Shown piece after piece: positions 26,346 through 38,800 of a stretch of 64,000 bases of DNA. The stretch comes from Triplophysa rosa (taxonomy: Eukaryota; Chordata; Actinopteri; Cypriniformes; Nemacheilidae). How positions within the stretch are numbered: position 1 is the stretch's first letter; every line of letters starts with the position of its first letter. The stretch spans positions 14,640,593-14,704,592 of the forward strand of contig NC_079891.1 in NCBI RefSeq assembly GCF_024868665.1. Reading direction: 5' to 3'. The position numbers were made by a program, and so were the translations under genes. The notes under the pieces are model-generated. The model had not been told where the DNA came from and did no database searches. It saw only the letters and a list, made by a program, of their open reading frames with translations.

Positions 26346-26768
26346 TGACACAAAAAATGGAAATTATTAAAAAGAATCATTTTTGTAGAAAATGAGAATA
26401 TTATGCACTCTAAAAAAATGAGTTTAAGTGCTACATAGAACCATATCTTGATGCTTCAGTGGTTCTTTAGGTTGCCTGAGGTGCTATATAGAACCGCTGA
26501 AGAACCATACAGAGGCTTAGCAGGTTCTTTATATGGAAGCGGCGCTATATAGCACCTTAGTCATCCTAAAGAACTTCTGAAGAACCTCTGAAGAACCACT
26601 GAAGCACCAAGATATGGTTCTATATAGCACTTAAAGTGGTTCCCCTATGATTACGAGCCAAGAACCACTTTTAGTGCTATATAGCACCATTTTTTTTTAG
26701 AGTGCATAATATTCTCAATTACAAAAATATATTATTTTTAATCATTTACATTTTTTTGTGTGTACACA
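26346..26768. mobile_element. Foldback (long inverted repeat) element
   Basis: Two arms are near-complements. Both outer flanks read, in opposite directions, an AT-rich lead-in followed by gagaatattatgcactctaa; inside, both arms contain aagtgctatatagaaccatatcttg and ggtgcttcagtggttctt. The right arm has about 45 extra bases. The whole could fold into a hairpin of roughly 200 bp. The gtgctatatagaacc / ggttctt units are typical of abundant miniature elements in cyprinids; a relative is at 63247-63430. There is no coding capacity. Confidence 0.7.
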
Positions 26769-27640
26769 TTTAATGTCGTTTTTCATTAATGGTCATGGTA
26801 AATGGTAACTTTAGTCTAATCTTATTAGATCGGATCATTGAATAAATGTTTAAATTATTTTCATGTAAATGGTTTGAGAAACCAGGTCTCTGGCAAAGAG
26901 GAAAGAACACATGAAAGATTTCAATGTTTTATGGCTCTTCGGTTCTGTTGAAACACTGTATACTGTACCATTCTGTCATAAAACATTTTTCCAATTGCCA
27001 AATGTTGACATTTTATAAGCCCTGATGTAATTCTGAACTCAAAAGATATGTTTTGATTTTGTAGTTTTGTTCAGTGTGCTTTTATATCACTTACTTCCTT
27101 CAGAAACATGGTTTTCGAATTACAAGCTGGCACTAATACTGTTTTAGGCTAATAACATTCTATTTTATCATTGTGGCTAATGAAATATTAGTAAGAAACA
27201 TGTCAGGAGTCCAAATAATCTCTAATGTTGGAGTGTGTGACATTGAATTGGACGCTCCCCTTAACTTGAGGATAGTCAACAATGACAAATCATTTGACTT
27301 GACTTAACTCAGTGCCTCCTTTCTGTGTCTGGTTTAGATCTTTTGTTTTATGGGGCGACTCATGGACCACCACCAAGGTCTAATTGCTTCAACATAACCT
27401 TTCACTCCCTTTGTCATGATTAGTTTTCCTACTCCTTTATCATGTGGTTAACAAACAAGGGGGTCTGACATATTTGTGACTGTACCGTTCATCTGTCGCA
27501 GATTCACATGATATATTGAATATTCTCTGACTTTTTCACAAACCTAGGCATAAAGCTTACAAAATGAGATAATTGAATGAAACTTTAGTGAGAAGTTCCT
27601 TTCAAGTAGTTTAAAGTAGAAAACGATTTATTCTTATACT
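26769..27640. other. Intergenic, nothing recognised
   Basis: AT-rich sequence without repeat ends or coding features that I can identify. Confidence 0.4.
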
Positions 27641-27649
27641 ATTTGCTAC

Positions 27650-28160
27650 TTTAAAAAGGGCAACAATGCCTGCATTAGCTACAGGCTTGTAATGCCTTCC
27701 AATCTGGTCTACCAAACAAAACTATAAATTCTACAAAAGAATGCAAAATACTGCTGCTCGAGACCACAAAGCGAGATTACATCACTCCTATAGTAGTCAT
27801 TACACCGGCTGCCTGTTAGTTATCGTATTGATTAAAAAATCTTTCACTAGTTTAGGCATTGCATGGATTAGCTGCTGATTATTTAAAAATAATCACAGTA
27901 TATGAACCTAAAAGGACACCACAGCTACGTTCTTTGCCTTCTGGAGTAAATAAGGTGCTTAAAATCATAATTGTTTTAAATCCAAATGAAAAACAGATTT
28001 ATTCAGTCTGGCCTTTTAATAATTGTTGTATAAATGCAAATACATTTATTTTTTATTTCTGTTTTAATGGATCTTTTTCTTCTTTGCTCGTAAACCATGT
28101 TGAACTGCATTGATTAGTTTGGAAAAGTGCTATATAAATTAAATTTGATTGCTTGCTTTA
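27650..28160 (+). mobile_element. Decayed LINE fragment (L2/CR1 type), 3' end
   Basis: Across shifting frames the plus strand keeps traces of the C-terminal reverse-transcriptase tail of L2/CR1-like retrotransposons: GLPNKTIN, then a degenerate N-AAR block, DYITPIV, and an RLPVSYRID block, each broken by stops or shifts. The 3' end (aaaagtgctatataaattaaatttgattg) is like the 3' terminus of fish L2/CR1 elements. It is 5' truncated and dead. Confidence 0.65.
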
Positions 28161-30434
28161 GGAAGTCACGTCACCTGATTATATGCCCCTACAAACCAAC
28201 ATAACTATTTACCCTAATCCATTACCTATGTTTTTATATGTAAAAGAATTTCCAGCAAAATCTAACCCAAATAACAGGCTATTGTATATATAACTTGTAT
28301 TTTACTAAACAAATCATACTTAACTGACAGAACTTGTCTTGTGCTGTGCTGTTATCTCACTAAGAGAGGACTGCATGAAGAGGAATGCTCACTGCCCTAA
28401 GTGATGCATAGCTATCTGTTTATATGATCGACTGCTTTCTTGAGCAGCAGGAGCATTAAAGATTATTAAATATTAAATAGATTATTTTGTTTTCTTCTTA
28501 GATCTCTTTCCTTTTCTCTAATTTTCTTACTCTGACACCAGCCATTGTGCAGCATTCTCTGAGTTCATAAGGCCTTACTGCCTGTATGTGTTAAGTTCTT
28601 ATTTTTTTACTTAGTGAAGATGCCTTTTTCAGAATTTTTAGGCAATAAATAATAATTTAAAAAAATACTTTTATTTACATTTCACACAGTTGAAAAAAAC
28701 ACCCTGTTTCTACAATGCACCACCATGTTTCTATATTTGATTGAATATTTTTAAATGATCTGCAACAGTGAAATGTACACAAATGTACATTGTAAATGTT
28801 GCAAAAAATGTACGTTCACCAATTGCAAAATGTGATAAAAATGGCATTCGCCTCAGTGTTAAATATATTTTTAGAAATTGATCCGGGGTTGTTTTTCCTA
28901 GACTCCATGTGGCAAAATATATTGCAACAGAGTTACCGCTAGTAAGCCACCCAAATTATAACAAAATGTACCCAAGCCACCCGCCATTGGCAGTAGATAC
29001 TTGTGAAAATGATGAAAGTTTAATCCAATATATCACCTTTAAAAGCCCATCTGATGTGGCACACCTGCTGTTTGATATCTAAACACAGTTAACATTTTCC
29101 ATCTCAAGAAGTCAAGTAATCCTTCGAGTCTAATAATGGAAATTTCCCATATGAATAACTTATTCTGTGTTAATACTGCCATACAGTTCATATCAGCTTT
29201 TAAACATCCTCTTTGTTTTCTGCCAACAAGACTGTTTCCTAAAACATATTTGTACCCTCATGCCCTTCGGATTTAAAAACATATTAACATTTTCTCTCAG
29301 GTGCAATGTGAACATAAGATAGCCATTCAGAGAAAAAGAGAGAGAAAGAGAGCTGCCAGTGTATCTCCATTCAAACAGAAAAGGAACTGGAATGCTGACA
29401 GCAGCGCTCATAAGGTTTCAATATCTAAAAGGTGCCCCCACCTCCTCAGCGTCATGTAATAGAAAACTGTGGGAGACTATAAAAATATTAGCATGTGAAA
29501 CATTAAAACTAATTCTTATTTTCCTGGTCACATTAACACACCATAGCTGGCTGCCTCTTCTTGAACTCTATTAGCACTCTATTAGGCTACTTAACGTTTT
29601 CCCTTGCACATAAGATGAATTGGACAGACACATTATCTGAGGTGTGGTCAAATGTAAGCCAAATCTGGCACAAGCACTATAGACAGCATTTGAAAAACAA
29701 GTTCTTCCTCTGTTTTTAAAGTATTATAAATTGATACTGTTCCAAATGCTTTATAAATATTTTTATAGATTTGATATTGATATGGCATATATTGCTTTAT
29801 AATGTTACTTTTCAACTGACTCTATGCAGTGTAACAATTTTACTTCACATGAACAGTTTAAGACCATTTGCAGACACGAAATGAAAGTGTTCCCTAATGC
29901 TTTAAATGTCCTGACTGTTCAGGTCCTCACCTGACAGTAGACTTGACAGTCACCGGGCAGCCAACACTACAGTTTGGCTGTGAGTGCTGAGGTTTCTTTC
30001 ATTTGTGCATCATTAGTCAAAAACTCATTCATCCCATCAGCCAGCCATACAGAAGCAGACAGCATCAGGAACTCTGTGAAAGCATTGATTGGCCAAAAGG
30101 GTGAGATGGAACATCCTCTTCACTTTGACTCCATATTCATTTCTCAGCTTGCAGAAGAGAAGCTCATTTATCTCCCGTGTCACTGTTTTCTTTTTTGCAT
30201 TCTTTCGTTTTCTTTGGCTCTGTTTGAGCACACACTGCCTGTGAGTCATCGAGAGCCTTCATTCATTCAAATGTCAAAAAAGGATGCTATTTTAGAAGAT
30301 GTCATGGGTCATAAATATTTCCTTGGAGGATTAAGAAGATATAAAATACCTGAAAATAGTTTGTATTTGTTCATGCATTTTCCTCCATAGTTTCAGCTCT
30401 ATAGTGGAGTGCACTGGAGTTTATGCAATCTTTC
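28161..30434. other. Gene desert, no supported gene
   Basis: No gene seen. At 28785-28795 there is a GTACATTGTAA motif close to the DMRT-binding core. The segment at about 29200-30000 is non-repetitive and may be regulatory. The 138-codon frame at 29974-30390 has no recognisable domain. Confidence 0.4.
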
Positions 30435-30733
30435 TAACGCTGTCAAACGATTAATCGTGATTAATCACATACAGAATAAAAGTTTGTGTTGACATAATAT
30501 CTGTCTGTGTACCCTGCATATTTATTTTGCATTTATGTACAAATATTTAGGATATATTTACACGTTTGTTTATTTATTTATATTTACCAATAATTTTTAT
30601 ATTTTATATTTTTCTTAAATATATGCATGTATGTGTATGTTTTAATAAATACAAAATTAATATGCACAGTACCCAGACATATGTTATGTAAACACAAACT
30701 TTTATTCTAGATGTGAATCGTCTGACAGCCCTA
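30435..30733. mobile_element. Foldback miniature element, GCTGTCAAACG ends
   Basis: The left end (gctgtcaaacgattaatcgtg) and right end (cgtctgacagcc) are inverted. The inner arms also pair: gaataaaagtttgtgtt at left and aacacaaacttttattc at right, extending through gtctgtgtaccctgcatat versus its complement. This is a common zebrafish-type miniature element. The target duplication is not clear. Confidence 0.65.
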
Positions 30734-31924
30734 ATTCTTTCCAATTTATTATTTTTATATTTTTAGTAATAGTTTTAGTTTTTACGTATTTTTTGTATTT
30801 GAGTTATTTGTGCTCCTGTTCAAAGAGTTTAAATAAATCTGCACTTTATTTGGTTGTAACTCCACCCCCTACCTCCATATTGTCACATAATGATGAGACA
30901 TTATTTCTCATTTTTGTTTCAACAAACATCTCATGTAAAGTGAAAGGAATCATTGGCACACCTGTTGGCCAGCGGAAATACCAAAATCTTGCATGCTTCT
31001 TTGATTGTTACATTTAAGATATCATGTGCGCTACCTGCAAAGCATTACACTCAGTAACTGATCTCTTGTTAAATGTGTTTGGAAAAACTATAGACATGGA
31101 ACGCATGAGCGTGAGGATTCCACACGGTTATCCTAGGAGATACTAAACAAAAGGATAAGGTGATATACTTTAAGTGATATATAGAGCACATGTGGGATTG
31201 CGCAAAAAGGAAGGGGGAGGGGGTGTTTGAAGCTTCACTTCTGATTTATTTGAATCCTTAAAGGTTAGTGTATCTAAGAACAAGATCAGTCCGGTAGATC
31301 ACATCACCCCACATCCGTTACAGATTTTCTTCCCTCCCAAAGATTTTTAAAAAGGCTGAGGTGGAAAAAAAACAAGAGGTGGACAGATGAAGGACAGAAT
31401 TGTCCAGCTTGGAAAGAGTATTCCAGAAACAAAGGGAAACCACTAGCAGAGATTAATGTTCTCCTCTGTATATTCCAATCTAGATTCCAGATTCACTTTT
31501 ATGGCTTTCTGAGCATGCCTTTGGTATTGTAAGCGGAAATAGCTGCATCACCCTGTTCAACAGGTCAGTGAAGTAACTGCAGGCAGTCCATTTGAATCTG
31601 CTCTTGTTCAAGCGAATCAGATGTGGTGTGGGGATTTTCGCACAATCTTCAAGTCCTGTGGCTCTTCGAACCCTCAGTGTTGACTTTCATAGAAAGTGTT
31701 TATGTGGGGTCAGGAACATCACCTCACACTTTTCTTTTTTCCTTGGGCAGAGTTTTACAATGAGCCATTTCTGTGAGGTAAAGCCTGACTGACTCCTGTA
31801 AAAAGGTAAATTGTGAAAAGGACAGGTTTAAACTGATTGATCTGTTTCTTTTTCAACCTGGTAGCTGGTTCTTAGATTGTCAAAGTGTTATCATCTTTGA
31901 CCATCAAAAAAACAATGCTCAGTG
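30734..31924. other. Intergenic, no supported gene
   Basis: No repeats with clear ends and no coding features. The sequence is non-repetitive from about 31200 to 31800. Confidence 0.35.
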
Positions 31925-32280
31925 ATTGGTCAACCCAACCTGATCTCACCGGAATTCATAACTATTTTAAGAGGTGGCTTATTCGTATGAATTTGTACAT
32001 CGTGAATCGTACAAAAATGTACGATTACCAGAAAATGCAATACTGAAGCTGCACCCCTAATCCTATCGTTACTGGCACGAAAGCAAATCATACCAAAATG
32101 TATAATGTCAAAAAACTGTAATTTTATGAAATTACAGAAAAGACAACAAATTTGCAAGAAAAACGGGGAAAACATAATTTTACCAGAAAAAAAAAAATTT
32201 TACCGTTTATTTTTTGCATCCCAGCTGCCGTAAAATCTCCGTTTTTTTAGAGGATTTTTTTACAGTTTACGAATTAGCCA
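31925..32280. repeat. Two adjoining dispersed fish repeats
   Basis: The first part (31925-32105) has the cctgatctcaccggaattc, ggcttattcgtatgaatttgtac and aaatgtacgattaccag blocks of a common cyprinid repeat. The second (32106-32280) has paired aaactgtaatttt/tttacagttt blocks and cagctgccgtaaaat, and resembles 14850-15010. Boundaries are approximate. Confidence 0.45.
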
Positions 32281-34608
32281 AAAACCATATTGTAAAAGAT
32301 TGTGTGCTGATGGACCAATCAGAACATTGATCCTATGTTCCAAAAAATCCACTCCAGCTAGGTTCCAGCAGGCATCAAGTCATCAGTTGAACATCTTAGA
32401 GGAGTTTAGCCTCATGTGTACCCTCAAACCCACAATATATCACATCTCCAGGTGAGCCATTGACAGTGTGAGGGGAAGCAGACATCTTCTATGTCCTGCT
32501 GAGTCCTCTGCAGTTAAACGACTAGCTTCCCACCAGGGGAATAGCAGACTTGGGTACAAATGCACTTGACATCTTTAAAAAAATGTCGTAATATTAAAGA
32601 TAAACAGAGAATATTATTCAAAAACAGTTCAAAATGTGTTTCCATTGTGTTCACGTTGCACTCTGTTTTGTGTACTCCACTTATCCAGGTGCCCAAGATA
32701 ATAGATGAGAGTCAGTAACTGATCTCATGATGGATGAGTGTTGCAAGAAATCACAGCTTCAAGTGTCCTACTTTCAGGAAAAGTCTGGACGCTAAAAACA
32801 GGAAGATCGTGTTTTTTTTTTTTTATTGTGAAAAACAGTTTGACATGTTGGAGACATGTCAGAACATTTTCTTTGCGTTCCATGTGAGAAATATTGAGAA
32901 ATATCCCCTTAGTCACCCTGACCAGTATGATATCCGCATACAAATATGTTCACATTTTTATTTAATTATGTACTTACCTTGGGGGGGTATATAATTCCAT
33001 TTGTTTGCTTGTTTGTTATATATTCCCCGCATTGCTCTTAACCTTGAGTTAAGTAGAGTTGAGCTTGTTTCCCATCCTTTCTTACTTTGTGACTCTTCAT
33101 GGCACTCTAAACAAACAACATAACCAGCTCAAAACACAGAGCTACAGCCACATGCCTACCTGCAAACAGATCTCAATCGTATTCTTACCCAGAACATTAC
33201 TTTATGCCTCTTTCTAGGAAAGCACAATTCTTCCCTACACAAGAAGTGTCACAATCTGTCACTTTTGGCAGTGTGGCGTGGTTAATATGAGGGTGTGAGA
33301 TCTAAACTCCTCAAAGGACAATAGTGTAGTCATGAGGAGCACAAGGGCAAAGCCACAATGAGTGAACTTGTGGGGACCTGTAAGACCTGTGTCAAAAAAG
33401 GACCAATGTTTCAGGACCTCTCCTACCAGTCTCCCGTGGATTATCTTCCAGGGCCTATACGGATTAAATGTTCTTAGGGAGTGGTAAGACTATCCAACAA
33501 AGTGTTTAGAAGGCTTTAGGATGTCAGGCTTTGAGGGAACTGAGGTTTTAAGAGCCAAAGGATTTCCAGAGAAAGTTTTCTCAAGCCTTTTGGTTACATA
33601 AGGGGTGGCTATTACAGACAACCACGTTTTTCCAAAAGTTCACTTCCAAACATTTTGTCTGCTTAAACGGCATTATACATACATATGTACGAATAAAGAC
33701 CTCATTCCAAAATCCCGTCACTCAAGAAGACAGAAAGAAACAATGGAAAAGCAAATACTAGATGAATGGTATGGTCTGGTTGCTATCAAGCTCTTCCCAT
33801 GATGCAAAAACCCATACATTGACTCCTATGGACAATTTTCACTGTCAAAGCCCCAAAACCTGTATGTGTGCAGGATGGAGATGTATGATAAAGTTGAAGA
33901 GAAGTTTATTTCAGCCACCTCCCCACTTTTACACTGCTCAATTGCTTGTGTTAAAGGTCCCACAGAAGAATGAGGAGCTTGCGCCTGGTCACTCGTAACT
34001 CCTCTCCATTGAGGACCAGCTGAGGCAGGAAGAGCAGCCAGGTTTGATACTTATTACAGATGCAGACAATTTCTTTTTGATAAAGCAGAACTGGGTTTAA
34101 CAGCCCCGCTCTGCTCGCAGGGGAACAGGATCTCTGCGCTGTCCTCTCTGATGTATTTATTAAGCGTGTTTGTACACACCCATGCAGGGTAATAGAGTTC
34201 AGTTGTGGGGAAGAGGGTTCAGCTATCTGAACTACAGGTCTCTTCTACATGAACAAATAACTCTTTCTGATGTGTTACAAGAGGAACTCTGGATGAGATT
34301 TGTAACGGTCAAGCTGAAAAAAGAAGGTTATAGCATGTTTGGTCTTCAGGGTCGACAGGCTGTGGTTTCTCGCCTTGCCGTAACAGATGTGAGATCTACT
34401 GAAAACTGACAGAGAACCAGACGGTGGCGGCAATATTGCGATCCTTGAAGCTAGACTTTTATTGGCTGCTGGGTCACAAGAACTTATCTGATTGGTTAGT
34501 GTCATTGCTACTGTAGTTCATTTATAATTGTAGATATATGCATTGTTTTTATTTAGGTTATTACTCTGACCAGTTCATTTCATATTTACGTACAAAATAT
34601 ATATATAT
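32281..34608. other. Gene desert, no supported gene
   Basis: Mostly unique sequence, with a short T run at 32812-32824. Parts at about 33200-33560 and 33900-34450 are of balanced composition and could be regulatory. None of the frames is convincing. Confidence 0.35.
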
Positions 34609-34744
34609 AGTGCCGGTTAAAGTTTGGAAACGTTTGACTGATTCTAATAATTTATCAAATCTTTAAGACAAAAATATATTTGTGACAACATTTTTTTTCA
34701 TTAGTAAACATTCTATTTTAAAAAATCTTTAAATGATGACTTCC

Positions 34745-35139
34745 TAGCAAACACAGAACGTTCCCCTAACGTTAGTTTCTGGGAACCAAGAAATAACCTT
34801 CTAAGAATGTTCTTTTTAGGTTTTATTTTTTAGCACCAGAAAATAACATTCCCTGATGGTTATTTTTTCGTTATTTTTTTTGCAACCAGAAAATAACGTT
34901 CCCTGATGAATATTTTTTGGTCATTTTTTATTGGTAAACATGGCCCAAACTGGTAAACGTCAGTGACATGTGCAATACAGAAATTAAGATCACATTAACA
35001 CATGTTACACTGATCAAATGAAATGAATAAATATGCCCTTTAATGGCTGAAAATAATAAACTAGCTAAGCTAAGATAAATCTTGGCACCAAAAACTAACG
35101 TTAGGGGAATGTTCTGGGAACCAAAAATTGTTAGCTGGG
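34745..35139. repeat. Nested miniature element with AACGTTCCCCTAACGTTAG ends
   Basis: The inverted pair is aacgttcccctaacgttagttt at 34757-34778 and aaactaacgttaggggaatgtt at 35092-35113. The interior repeats the phrase aaaataac..ttccctgatg. It sits inside the Tc1-like remnant. Confidence 0.55.
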
Positions 35140-35319
35140 TTGGATCGAATAATGAAGATGAAGCAGCCAATAAGAGCCCTCAATAGATGAGAACTCCTTC
35201 AATAATCTTCAAAAAGCTGTCCAACGTGAGATCTGAAGAAGCTGAATGATAAAATGCCAAGAGAACAATTTTTCAAATTCTGGTGCAAGGATGGCAACTT
35301 CGAAGATGCGAAAATATAA

Positions 35320-35646
35320 CCAAGTCTGTTTACAAAAGTCATGCAACTCGGTGGCCATGTTTGTAACGCCTCTGGGCAGAGCTGTTTGCGTCATATCAAG
35401 TACCATAATTTTGGTTTGCTAAGCTTAAATTGAGCTAAAAATCACCTTTTTCGAAGTCGCTTCATCTACTGCGCATGCACACAGGCTGACAAGCACCTCA
35501 CGAGAGCCCCGCCCCAGAGAATCATTAGTCTTTATTGATTGACAATTGGATCATTTTAACTAGGGGGCGGGACTTTCTTTGCTAGAGCAGCCATATTAAG
35601 CGTTGCATTCCTCCCCATTCATTGTAATGGCAGTAGGGCATCTTGG
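35320..35646. repeat. Nested G+C-richer dispersed repeat
   Basis: A block of clearly higher G+C than the Tc1 remnant around it. It begins ccaagtctgtttac and ends gggcatcttgg, so short CCAAG inverted ends are visible. The interior holds cctctgggcagagctg, gcgcatgcacacagg and gagccccgcccc. It looks like a dispersed fish element, but I cannot name the family. Confidence 0.4.
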
Positions 35647-35822
35647 TTCATATATTATCTTTGATATAACATGGTTTTGATTTATTTTAAATGATTTTAT
35701 TTGCAATATAATTCCCACAGTTGAAATTTTCCAATTCTATAGTTTTGATAAGCTTACTTATATTCTAAAAGGGGAAAACATTGATAAAGAAAATTGTTTC
35801 CAATCTTTTGACTGGTAGTATA

Positions 35823-38800
35823 GTTTCAGCTTCAAGTGCTGAGATGATATCATCAAAATGAGTGTAAAGAGAGGTTTGATTGGTAAAACTGTCCATCCAA
35901 AGTTTTCACCCCAAACTATAACCATGAAGTGAAGTCACTGCAGCTCTTGAGCCTAAAAGACTTCATTAACTCAAAATGATATATGTAAACCAATAGCTTT
36001 GACAAGCATGTTGAATCCTGATAAAAGCAGGAAACTTTCAGACAAGTTATTGTGAACAAGTCGCTGCTTCTATCCTGCGTCACCAATAGCTCAACAGTGT
36101 CAAGTTTGTTACAAGCCAGCTCAGTCAAGCGTGACACACCAGAACTGTATTCTTTTTCCTCTTTTACAACATGTGGTGCCGTTCTGAAGTCATACGGGCT
36201 ATTATATGCACTTTGCTTTTCCCATCAGTTCGTCAATTTAAAACCAAATCGATGCTTTGTCATCCTCTCTGGTCTCATATATATCCTGAGTTTCCTCCAA
36301 AATAATAGGCCATATTTGCTGAAGAGATATAAAAAATGGTTGAATTGGACCATTAAAATGTTAGCTAGGTCTCTTAGTGTTGCCATTGAAGGTATGTGCC
36401 TGGAAACAGATACTTAGTGGTAATTGTAAAAAAAAGTCGATTGTCAACCCTGAAAGGTTGGCACTGCGAAGAAAGGGGTCAAACATTTTATTATTTCCTT
36501 TGAAAAATTGATTCCAATTTATAAAAGTGCTCATGCAAGTGTCCAATTCCCCTTTCTCTCGTCCCTCTAAATCTTTCACGCAGAAACCTTTAAAACTTCA
36601 AATGCACCAATATCCTCTTACACGTGTCATGGTATAGCCCTATATAGAGCTTCGGTCACTCGGTGCCCGAGACATCAACGTGTTCAGTGGAAATAAGGAT
36701 TTTCCACTGAGGAAGAAAGGCAAACTTGTACACCGTAAAAGGTTGCACCAGTGGTCTGGGTTTTCCATCACCTCCGCAGACAGTACCATCATTTCAAGAA
36801 TGGCTGACAGGGTATCCGCTGCATGGAGGCCATCTCTTAAATGCAGCCAGTTTTGTTGTCTTCCATTACTCAGCCACAGCTGTTCCTCAGCCCTGCTGGA
36901 GCAATGCCAAGCTACTGCATTTAGTATAAAGGTGGCAGAGTGCTGGTCTGGATTCAAAATAAACTTAAAGCCATTAGCAACAGATATTGTAGATAAACAT
37001 GCAAAAAAATGTAGGCTCTGTGGTTCTGTTATGGTCAGTTAATTGTATCTACACTAAGGACCAAAAAACCTTTTAACCTCAACCATAACACAAACTCAGG
37101 TAGCATTGATGCTTGATGTATATAAAAACGAATGCATACATTTGCAGGAAAAAGTTGGTTCTTATGAACCACTTTAGAATGGAGACAAATGCAAAAAAGT
37201 ATATATTATTCATTAACCATGCTTACATGTAGTATTTGGGCCATTGGAGCGATATATCAATGTCACCCCCATATTGACCTGGACAAAACTGACCTATAAA
37301 TACAATAACATTTAGATTTCTCTCCTGATTTCCATGTTTCATGATCAGCATGGAGAACAAAAACAATCCTTGTCCAGTTACTCAGACTCTGAATAGTTAC
37401 ACATAAAATCTTATTACAAAGAATAGTGAAAAATCACACTTTATTTCTAAAGTTATTCCTTCAATCTAAATCTCTATAAGCTGCCTACGAATGCAGCTGA
37501 ACACATAGTCTATAGCATTTAAAATGGGGTTTGTTCCAGTTCATTTTCAAATCTAATTTATAATGTATTTTTAGATATTTAATGACAGTTTGCACTTGCA
37601 CAGATGAAGTTGTGCACGCAAAAGCCTTTATATGCAAATGGTTTGGGTGTGTTTTATGCTAATTACTTATTGCGGGCAAGTAGTCCCTCATTTACAATAA
37701 CATGAATTCATTAACTAGAATAAGGATAAGAACAAATGTATGTACACATTTATATCCACATGTCAATCTGGCAGAAACATGTACATGATATTATCTCTTA
37801 TTTATATACAGTACATGTTATCATCAGATGAATTCATCCTGTTCCTGATCTAACAGCACATTAAGCTGATGGGGTGGATTTTATTTTTAAGCAGGACAGA
37901 GTTTTGCACTTGCATTGTCTAACCAAAGTTCATTTGAATCCAATCACTTTTTGTGGATTTAGAGCTTGAACACACCCTTTATTTTCCTAATCACTGCCAT
38001 GACTCGAGTGACAGCAAATTTCAAAAGAGCAAGAAGAAGGGATATATATGATATAATGGATATAGAAGAGATGTAAAGTATGTTAATGCAATATGGGATG
38101 ATACATTAAGTAACTGTTCTACGTTAAAGGCTTAAAATGATTTCTAACACCAGCCTTTTGAAATCTGTCCTTTTCAGCCTAAGACTTTCTGGTGTGGGAC
38201 TAATAATCATGCTTCTGAACGTTGCCTCATAAGGTCAATATTAGATACAGTGAATATAAATCTTTCATTCTGTTACTGTAATGTATGCCGTTCTCCTACA
38301 AAAGGAAGTCCTGCATTTGGCTGCTGCCAGCAGCTGAGCCGCACATGTTAGGCCTTTCAAAGAGTCTTTTAATAGATTTCTGATGAAAAAATATTTTACA
38401 ATATATAAATACTCAAATGTGCATTGTGGTCTTTTTAGCTAAACACTCATTATAGGTACAGATTTGTACTCCTGTAAATCAGTAATGATAATGTCTTAAC
38501 ATATGTTCTTTCGGTAAGGGGCATATAGTCCAAAGTTCATTTTTACAAGAGTGATATATTACATACTGTATTTCCGCCTAAGAAAACATAAGGGTTTATC
38601 GTCATGCAGTCCCTTTGATCGAAATGATAGCCATGCTTGAAGAACTGTTTTGCAGGTGAGAATATTTTAGGACTTGTCAATTCTCTATAATGAGCTCCAA
38701 GACATAAATCATTCATCACCATACATTAAAACCAACCTTAAAGGGCCCAAGAAATGTAGACATCCCTCTGTGATTGATCATATATTGTATCAAGCTCTAG

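Larger units (their letters stand above)
34609..35822. mobile_element. Tc1-like element remnant with two nested insertions
   Basis: The ends agtgccggttaaagtttggaaac (left) and gtttccaatcttttgactggtagt (right) are imperfect inverted repeats next to TA, as in fish Tc1/mariner elements. At 35145-35319 a decayed piece of a transposase-like tail remains (traces of NDKMPRE and KDGNFEDAKI before a stop). Two further repeats sit inside: 34745-35139 and 35320-35646. The element cannot move itself. Confidence 0.6.

Noticed and set aside
36052..36417. 121-codon plus frame
   Set aside because: No domain and no signs of splicing; AT-rich intergenic DNA.
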